A stretch of DNA of 64,000 nucleotides from Synaphobranchus kaupii. Its lineage: Eukaryota; Chordata; Actinopteri; Anguilliformes; Synaphobranchidae. The position numbers were made by a program, and so were the translations under genes. Within the stretch, counting starts at the first letter, position 1. Each line of letters begins with the position of its first letter. The DNA is taken from NCBI GenBank assembly GCA_029718625.1, contig CM056376.1, forward strand, positions 94,159,945-94,223,944, written 5' to 3'. Below are positions 57,626 to 64,000 of this stretch, piece by piece. The notes under the pieces are model-generated. The model made no database searches and was not told the origin of the DNA. It saw only the letters and a list, made by a program, of their open reading frames with translations.

Positions 57626-58429
57626 TGGAGGGGGGTGCAGGAGAGAGGGAATGGAGAGGGAGTCGCTGATGGAGGGGTGACCAGAGTGCAGAACGCTGGG
57701 TACTGCAGTCCCTCAGGCAAAACATGCTTCAGTTTATTTTTATTTAAATCCATTCTGTGTGATATAATTTGGTATACTTCCCCTGGAACAGATATGCAAG
57801 TTAAAAGGTTTTAATTGATTCATGGATAAGACTGAAAAATGCTGAACAATATATAAGTATAAGTAGTAAATTTTAAGCTTTTTAGAGAAACGTCTCTTCC
57901 TGGTTATTTACAAGTTCAGCACAAGTGCGTTATAGATGTGTGATCATCTCAAGCAGGAAGCTTCCCCCATTAGACTGGTTAGTGATATTGAGTAGATGCC
58001 CTTAACCAGGGTGGTTTACCAGGTGATAGTGATAAGACCCTCAAAGTACATTCCTCTGACCCATCAGAGTGTCTTGGCATGGTGAAGCCACTGATGTCTG
58101 GTTCCCATCCTAAATGTGGGCCCTCCTTGGTCAGATCAGTATTAACATTAACACAGCTTTATAGGGTAATCTTTCCCCTGATTTTTCATTTTAAAAATAA
58201 CACACTGAAGGCAGCTTTCCACATAAACATCATTGGATCTTTTTCTTTTGTTGACAATCCAGCACATGCCTAACACAAAAGGCTTGCAGAGCAGATCGCA
58301 GCTTTATAAGACTAACATGTAAAAGCCAAGTGAGAGCAAGAACAGGTAAGAAGGATAATGTGGCAGTTCCTGAGGGTTTTTTTTTGGGAGCGAACGGGGT
58401 CTTCGGGGGGTTTCGAGCACACCGTTTAC
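57626..58429 (+). other. tigar: tigar 3' flank / candidate 3' UTR
   Basis: No canonical AATAAA was seen before the minisatellite; the nearest is at 59220, after it. UTR length is therefore undetermined. Confidence 0.4.
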
Positions 58430-59165
58430 AGTGTAAGCACTCAGTCTACAGTGAGAGCACACAGTGAGAGCACAGTCTACAGTGAGAGCACACAGTCTAC
58501 AGTGAGAGCACAGTCTACAGTGTGAGCACACCGTCTACAGTGCGAGCACACAGTCTACAGTGAGAGCACAGCCTACAGTCCGAGCACACCGTCTACAGTC
58601 CGAGCACACCGTCTACAGTGCGAGCACACCGTCTACAGTGAGAGCACACAGTCTACAGTGCGAGCACACCGTCTACAGTGCGAGCACACAGTCTACAGTG
58701 AGAGCACAGCCTACAGTCCGAGCACACCGTCTACAGTCCGAGCACACCGTCTACAGTGCGAGCACACCGTCTACAGTGAGAGCACACAGTCTACAGTGCG
58801 AGCACACCGTCTACAGTGAGAGCACAGTCTACAGTGAGAGCACAGTCTACAGTGCGAGCACACAGTCTACAGTGCGAGCATACAGTCTACAGTGAGAGCA
58901 CACAGTCTACAGTGAGAGCACAGTCTACAGTGCGAGCACACCGTCTACAGTGAGCACAGTCTACAGTCCGAGCACAGTCTACAGTGCGAGCATACAGTCT
59001 ACAGTGAGAGCACAGTCTACAGTGAGAGCACACAGTCTACAGTGAGAGCACACAGTCTACAGTGAGAGCATACAGTCTACAGTGAGAGCACAGTCTACAG
59101 TGAGAGCATACAGTCTACAGTGAGAGCACAGTCTACAGTGAGAGCACAGTCTACAGTGCAAGAAC
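58430..59165. repeat. About 20-bp minisatellite downstream of tigar
   Basis: Unit CACAGTCTACAGTGAGAGCA with variants (CACCGTC, GTGCGAG, GTCCGAG) and copy lengths of 18-20 bp, some 36 copies. Some blocks of several units are repeated as a group (about 58561-58680 recurs at 58701-58820). Open frames across it are artefacts. No unique spacers, so not CRISPR. Confidence 0.95.
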
Positions 59166-60665
59166 ACAGTCCAGTAACCCAGCATTCAGCCATTTTACAG
59201 TTGAAATGATGAATGATGTAATAAATTGACCATTAATAGGTTGCTGTTCCAGTGCCCTGATCTTTATGAAATACATGGGTACAAGGCTAAGTATCAGAAA
59301 TGTGAACGTGGTAAATGAATATATGACTTAAGCGTCTTCCATGAGTTCAGTTAGTAGGATCCACACTGTAAGTACTGTAACCACATCAATATAAATGAGA
59401 GGTCCCCTGCTGCTGCTCTTCTGGTTGGCCTAATTTCATTTTTATTACTTTTAAAATGTGTCCAACAAAGCTACTGCAAAATAACTATCTATGAATAACC
59501 AAACTACCTGGGCGACTGAGTATGACACTATACTGCTTGATTCAGTGAAATGCTTCAATGGCAGTAAAAATCTTTCTATTCATGGGCAAAAAAAATTATG
59601 TGCACACAGTGATTAAATATTCTGCTAATTTTCTTCATATTCTAAATGCGTTACGATGTGTATATGTTTCACAGTACTGAAAAATTAAAGAAGCAACATA
59701 TTGTATGTGTAGTTTACAGGGCTCTCTGTTTGATCACTATGACAATTTTCAATGTAAAATGAAGCATTCAAATTCTAAAGCATTGTTTTGGAAACAAAAT
59801 GAAAATGGTCTTCATCTTATAAGCATTCTTTGAAGCACACTGTGATTCAACACTCCCACACATCTCTCTCAAGGAACAAGCAGTTACACCTTTGTGAGGT
59901 GCGCAACAGGCAGATTTTATGAAAAGCCATCTGCATGCAGACCTCTCTATGACATCATCAGTCACATGATAATGAGGTGGATTTGTTCCTTTTTTTTTTC
60001 TAACAGATTTTGATTGTGCTTTGTCATTGTTTATATGTGGGGTTTTCAGCTTTGACCTCAGGTCCCCTCTACCTATTGCAGCAGAATTACAGCAGCCTGT
60101 GAACTCATTGCTGAGTCACTGCTATGCTCCCGGCTTTAATCTGATCTCTTCTTTTAACTTTTCTATGTTTTTTCTCCCTGTTTCTATATTTATCCTGTGA
60201 AACCATATGTCCTTTTTGAAATTGTATGTGAGAGCACGTAGAGAAACCGGTCAGTTGTTGATTTGCAAGAAATAAGTCACTTTTTCGTTTTTGTGAGACA
60301 AACCAATGGTAGCCAGATCTGAACGACAGTAGTGTGGCTAAGAGGGTGCTTTTCTACTCATTCACAGGGTTGTTTCTTCTTTTCATGGTTGTACATTGAC
60401 CATTTTCTCTGTAGCTGTTGCCGTGTTTTCTTTTGGTTTTTGCATTTGCCCTATTGTTGGTTAGCAGGGTAACGCACACATTTAAATGAACATGCATACA
60501 GTTGGAAGCCTGCACCTCTTGGCAAGCACAGGGTAAAAGTGTTACTGTACAGCATGTAGAGACTCCGTTATTTAACATTTGACTTCTTGCCTGATAAAGT
60601 AATATTTGTCCCCTGCTCAACCTAAAAGGGCTTGTTTTATGAGATATGATTTATAAAAATATATA
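59166..60665. other. Intergenic sequence without recognised gene
   Basis: AT-rich with poly-T and poly-A runs. No domain-bearing open frame and no clear repeat recognised. Confidence 0.6.
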
Positions 60666-61584
60666 CAGATCCTTTCCAAAAAATTTGAATATCATGGAAA
60701 AGTTTTTTTTTTTCCATAATTCCATTCAAAAAGTGAAACTTTCATAGATTATAAATTCATTACACACAAAGTGAAATATTTCTAGCCTTTATTTGTTTCA
60801 TTTTTCATAATTTTGGCTTACACCTCCAGAAAACCCCCAAAACAGTATTTCAAGAAATTAGAATAGTGTGTCGAAAATCAGCATTTACTTCAGTTATTTC
60901 AGAGAATGAATGTTTTTAGACTGAGTGTCACACTCTAATCATCTAATTTACTCAAAACACCTACAAAGTTTTTCTACGGGTGTGTCGTTAAATTGGACAG
61001 GTATCTCAGTTTGGTTCAGTATGGGGAAGACTGCAGACTTGACAATTGGCCAGAAGACCATCATTGACACCCTCCAGAAGATGGGTAAGCCACAAAAGGT
61101 CATCGCTAAGGAGGCTGGCTGTTCACAGAGTGCAGTGTCCAAGCATATCAATAGAAAGTTTAGTGGAAGGGAAAAATGTGGCAGGAGAAGGTGCACAAGC
61201 AAAAGAGATGACCGTAGGCTTCAGCGGATTGTCAAGCAAAGACGATTCCAAAATTTGGCGGAGATGCAGAGGGAGTGGACTGAGGCTGGAGTCAGTGCTT
61301 CAAAAACCACCACGTACAGTGTGACACTGTCTAAAACATTAATTCTCTGAAATAACTGAAGTAAATGCTGATTTTCGACACACTATTCTAATTTCTTGAA
61401 ATACTGTTTTGGGGGTTTTCTGGAGCTGTAAGCCAAAATTATGAAAAATGAAACAAATAAAGGCTAGAAATATTTCACTTTGTGTGTAATGAATCTATAA
61501 TCTATGAAAGTTTCACTTTTTGAATGGAATTATGGAAGAAAAAAAAACTTTTCCATGATATTCAAATTTTTTGGAAAGGATCTG
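60666..61584 (+). mobile_element. Tc1-like element with about 240-bp inverted repeats
   Basis: TA-flanked (60664-60665, 61585-61586). Left CAGATCCTTTCCAAAAAATT and its inverse at the right. Arms are 60666-60907 and 61340-61584, over 90% alike by eye. Only a 5' transposase remnant lies between them; the catalytic part is deleted, so the element is non-autonomous. Confidence 0.92.
61021..61350 (+). pseudogene. Tc1 transposase N-terminal fragment
   Basis: Starts MGKTADLTIGQKTIIDTLQK. The DNA-binding half is preserved: first HTH (GKPQKVIAKEAGCSQSAVSK), GRRRCTSKRDDRRLQRIVKQ and the second HTH start. It runs straight into the right inverted repeat, with the DDE catalytic domain deleted. Could in principle encode a DNA-binding-only peptide of about 95 residues before the TIR-derived end. 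Confidence 0.88.
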
Positions 61585-61678
61585 TATGTTAATGTGTTGT
61601 GGTACTCTTTTCTTTATAGCTATGGTTCTTTGTAGATCCGGACGGTTGTATCATTTTTTTCAACTCCCTGCCCCAAGG

Positions 61679-61706
61679 ATAATAATAATAATAATAATAA
61701 TAATAG
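61679..61706. repeat. (AAT)n microsatellite (LINE tail)
   Basis: About nine AAT units at the 3' end of the minus-strand LINE. Confidence 0.9.
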
Positions 61707-62032
61707 TAATCATACATTTTATTTATAAAGCGCTTTTCTTAAACCCAAAGCGCTAACAGAGGTAGTCATACAGGCATAAAAGAACAAACATCATAGACAT
61801 AATAAGCAAGGCAGCAAGCAGATACGCCAGACACAAGGGGGGCAAGCAGCTAAATACATAGACACCAAGCCAAACACATACAGATAGGCCAACACATAAG
61901 AGAGACAAGCATAGGCAGGAAATAATAAAAGTAAGTAAATAATAAAAGGACAATAATAAAAATGATATAGTAATATAAAATAACAGGGGAAACAAGGCCT
62001 CCAGTAAAACATACTAAAAACTTGAAAAATAG

Positions 62033-62371
62033 TTAACTAGCAGAGGTTGTAAAAGCTGTTTTAAAAAGATGTGTTTTGAGGAGTTGCATAAAACTAGCAA
62101 GGGTAGGGGCATTTCTCAAAGCTTCAGGCAGGGTATTCCACAGCTGTGGAGCACTGCAACAGAAGGCTCTGTCACCCATGGTCTTCAGTCTAACCCGGGG
62201 CTGCTTGAGTGAGAATGTACTAGCAGAGCGGAGGGAGCGGGCAGGTATAGAGGGCTTGATCAGGTTGCAAAGGTAGCCAGGAGCTGTGCCATGTATTGCT
62301 TTATAAGTGAGTGTAAGAATGTTATAGTTGGTGCATGAGGAAACAGGAAGCCAGTGTAATTTCAGTAGCAC
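62033..62371 (-). pseudogene. L2-like LINE RT C-terminal fragment
   Basis: Open minus frame: MLLKLHWLPVSSC...YKAIHGTAPGYLCNLI, then RVRLKTMGDRAFCCSAPQLW and NTLPEALRNAPTLASFMQLL. This is the standard C-terminus of L2-group ORF2. It is separated from the rest of the ORF by the 38-bp minisatellite. Confidence 0.88.
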
Positions 62372-63000
62372 AGGAGTGATATGTTGGCGGGGTGTAATTT
62401 CAGTAGCACAGGAGTGATATTTTGGCGGGGTGTAATTTCAGTAGCACAGGAGTGATATGTTGGCGGGGTGTAATTTCAGTAGCACAGGAGTGATATGTTG
62501 GCGGGGTGTAATTTCAGTAGCACAGGAGTGATATGTTGGCGGGGTGTAATTTCAGTAGCACAGGAGTGATATGTTGGCGGGGTGTAATTTCAGTAGCACA
62601 GGAGTGATATGTTGGCGGGGTGTAATTTCAGTAGCACAGGAGTGATATGTTGGCGGGGTGTAATTTCAGTAGCACAGGAGTGATATGTTGGCGGGGTGTA
62701 ATTTCAGTAGCACAGGAGTGATATTTTGGCGGGGTGTAATTTCAGTAGCACAGGAGTGATATGTTGGCGGGGTGTAATTTCAGTAGCACAGGAGTGATAT
62801 TTTGGCGGGTGTAATTTCAGTAGCACAGGAGTGATATGTTGGCGGGGTGTAATTTCAGTAGCACAGGAGTGATATGTTGGCAGGGTGTAATTTCAGTAGC
62901 ACAGGAGTGATATGTTGGCGGGGTGTAATTTCAGTAGCACAGGAGTGATATGTTGGCGGGGTGTAATTTCAGTAGCACAGGAGTGATATGTTGGCGGGGT
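62354..63000. repeat. 38-bp minisatellite, about 17 copies, born from LINE coding DNA
   Basis: GTGTAATTTCAGTAGCACAG plus GAGTGATATGTTGGCGGG repeats every 38 bp, with few substitutions (TATGTT/TATTTT) and one copy a base shorter. On the minus strand each copy spells the LINE phrase RQHITPVLLKL, and both array edges join the LINE at that phrase, so the unit arose by duplication of LINE sequence in place. Confidence 0.95.
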
Positions 63001-63800
63001 GATGTGTATGTAAGAACAGAAGCAGCACAGTTTTGCACGTACTGGAGCTTATTGAGGGACTTTGCGGGTAAACCAAAAAAGAGGGCATTGCAATAATCTA
63101 TCCTGAAAGTTGTGAAAGCATGGACTAGTTTTTCAGCATCCGGCTGTGAGAGGAGTGGCCGGAGCCTGGCAATATTGCGGAGGTGATAAAAAGAGATTTT
63201 ATTTATGTTCTTTATGTGGGTGTCAAATGACAGCTGATTATCAAATACAACTCCAAGGTTGCGTACATGAACAGAGGGAGGTACGTACTTGAATGTTATC
63301 AGTTGTGAGATTGAAATGGTTGGCATTACGAATCGATGAAGGGGTACCAATTAAAATGACTTCAGTCTTTGAGCAATTGAGTTTAAGAAAACTCTGCTGC
63401 ATCCATGACTTGATATCCTGTAAGCAATTAGTGAGGACTGTTGATGAGGCTTGCATGTCAGAGTTTGTGGCAATGTAAATTGGGGTATCGTCTACATAGC
63501 AGTGATAAGACAGCCCAAACTTTCTAATAACATGTGCCCTAGCGGCAGCATATAAATGCTAAACAAAAGAGGCCCTAGAACAGATCCCTGAGGAATACCC
63601 TGACAGACTGGTGCACTGTGAGATTTACTATGTCCCATCAGGACAAATTGGGAACGGTTTGTGAGATATGACTTGAACCAGCTTAACACAGTACCAGATA
63701 TTCCTAGCAGCTTCTCCATCCGGGCAAGTAAAATGTTATGCATAATAGCCAGTAGTTCACAATCTAGAGTATTGGAGACCTGTGTGTGCTTCAGCTGCAA
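62931..63800 (-). pseudogene. L2-like LINE RT core fragments
   Basis: Three overlapping minus frames (63800-63492, 63456-63241, 63350-62931) carry RT motifs: PQGSVLGPLLFSIY, KTEVILIG, NLGVVFDNQLSF, HAFTTFRIDYCNALFFGLPA and RQHITPVLLKLH. The YxDD segment near 63480-63520 is damaged by a frame change. Not functional. Confidence 0.85.
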
Positions 63801-63805
63801 AGGTC

Positions 63806-64000
63806 CTTGTGTAGGTGATGGTGGAACAGCAGCGACTGCTGAGGCACAATATTGATCTCAAATTGAGAAGAAAGTCGGTGCTTCATCCTGGACAGTTCCC
63901 AGTGGTGCAATGACCCAGAGTACCATTCCAGATGAATTCTGCAATGAAGGTTGCGAAGCATCTTTGATCCCTGACCCTACTGGCCTGGCTTTATTGATGT
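63806..64000. other. Window end, no feature recognised
   Basis: No clear coding or repeat signal; may be the upstream part of the LINE or host sequence. Confidence 0.4.

Larger units (their letters stand above)
61679..63805 (-). mobile_element. L2-like LINE, 5'-truncated, with internal minisatellite
   Basis: Minus orientation, 3' tail (ATT)n at 61679-61706 and conserved tail GCGCTTTTCTTAAACCCAAA nearby. Coding remnants in order (minus): GIPQGSVLGPLLFSIYMLPL near 63540-63610, SFLKLNCSKTEVILIGTPSS near 63330-63400, VRNLGVVFDNQLSFDTHIKN near 63210-63270, then LHWLPVSSCTNYNILTLTYK and SAPQLWNTLPEALR near 62100-62370. A different family from the LINE at 31.6 kb. Confidence 0.88.

Noticed and set aside
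58430..59165. CRISPR-like or coding repeat
   Set aside because: Contiguous 18-20 bp units without spacers; open frame has no independent coding signal.

Overview
This is a vertebrate nuclear window, almost certainly from a teleost (ray-finned) fish. It has split genes with GT/AG introns, abundant microsatellites, and a dense mix of fish-type transposons: Tc1/mariner, hAT, PIF/Harbinger, L2-like and I/Nimb-like LINEs, and chromodomain Ty3/gypsy. There are no prokaryotic genes. Species cannot be fixed from sequence alone.

Two host genes are present, both on the + strand and in the order conserved in vertebrates (CCND2 then TIGAR). (1) ccnd2 (cyclin D2): exons 2-5 lie at 466-681, 6161-6320, 13449-13597 and 24570-24745. 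Exon 1 is upstream of the window. The last exon carries two apparent 1-base frame changes between the cyclin fold and the C-terminal degron. A roughly 4.9-kb candidate 3' UTR (24746-29645) contains an array of 47-bp hairpin-forming repeats. (2) tigar (fructose-2,6-bisphosphatase / TP53-induced glycolysis and apoptosis regulator): all six exons lie at 51159-51190, 51811-51848, 53062-53183, 54618-54695, 55771-55881 and 57200-57625, and join cleanly into 268 codons. Cyclin D2 drives CDK4/6 in G1. TIGAR lowers fructose-2,6-bisphosphate and is linked to p53 metabolism. They are neighbours by synteny, not an operon.

Layout: 1-18 kb is ccnd2 introns with few mobile elements. 18.1-23.0 kb (ccnd2 intron 4) is a TIR-bounded block with a 1.34-kb hAT inside. 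24.7-29.6 kb is the ccnd2 3' UTR. 30-37 kb holds an L2-like LINE split by gypsy pol, then a 1.84-kb solo LTR that contains a 32-bp minisatellite. 38.1-41.8 kb is a Tc1 element carrying a Harbinger and an AT-rich foldback-type element. 42.35-51.14 kb has a 251-bp copy of the tigar upstream/5' UTR sequence at each end, enclosing an I/Nimb LINE that is split by a 6.6-kb hAT, itself split by a TIR element that holds a Tc1 (four nesting levels). 51-58 kb is tigar, with a 1.17-kb foldback and a 207-bp MITE in its introns. 58.4-64 kb has a 20-bp minisatellite, a Tc1 with 240-bp inverted repeats, and a second L2-like LINE within which a 38-bp minisatellite has grown.

No clearly new biochemical system was found. 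The most unusual points are the broken ccnd2 C-terminus, the duplicated tigar promoter segment, the hairpin array in the ccnd2 3' UTR and the datable nested transposons.
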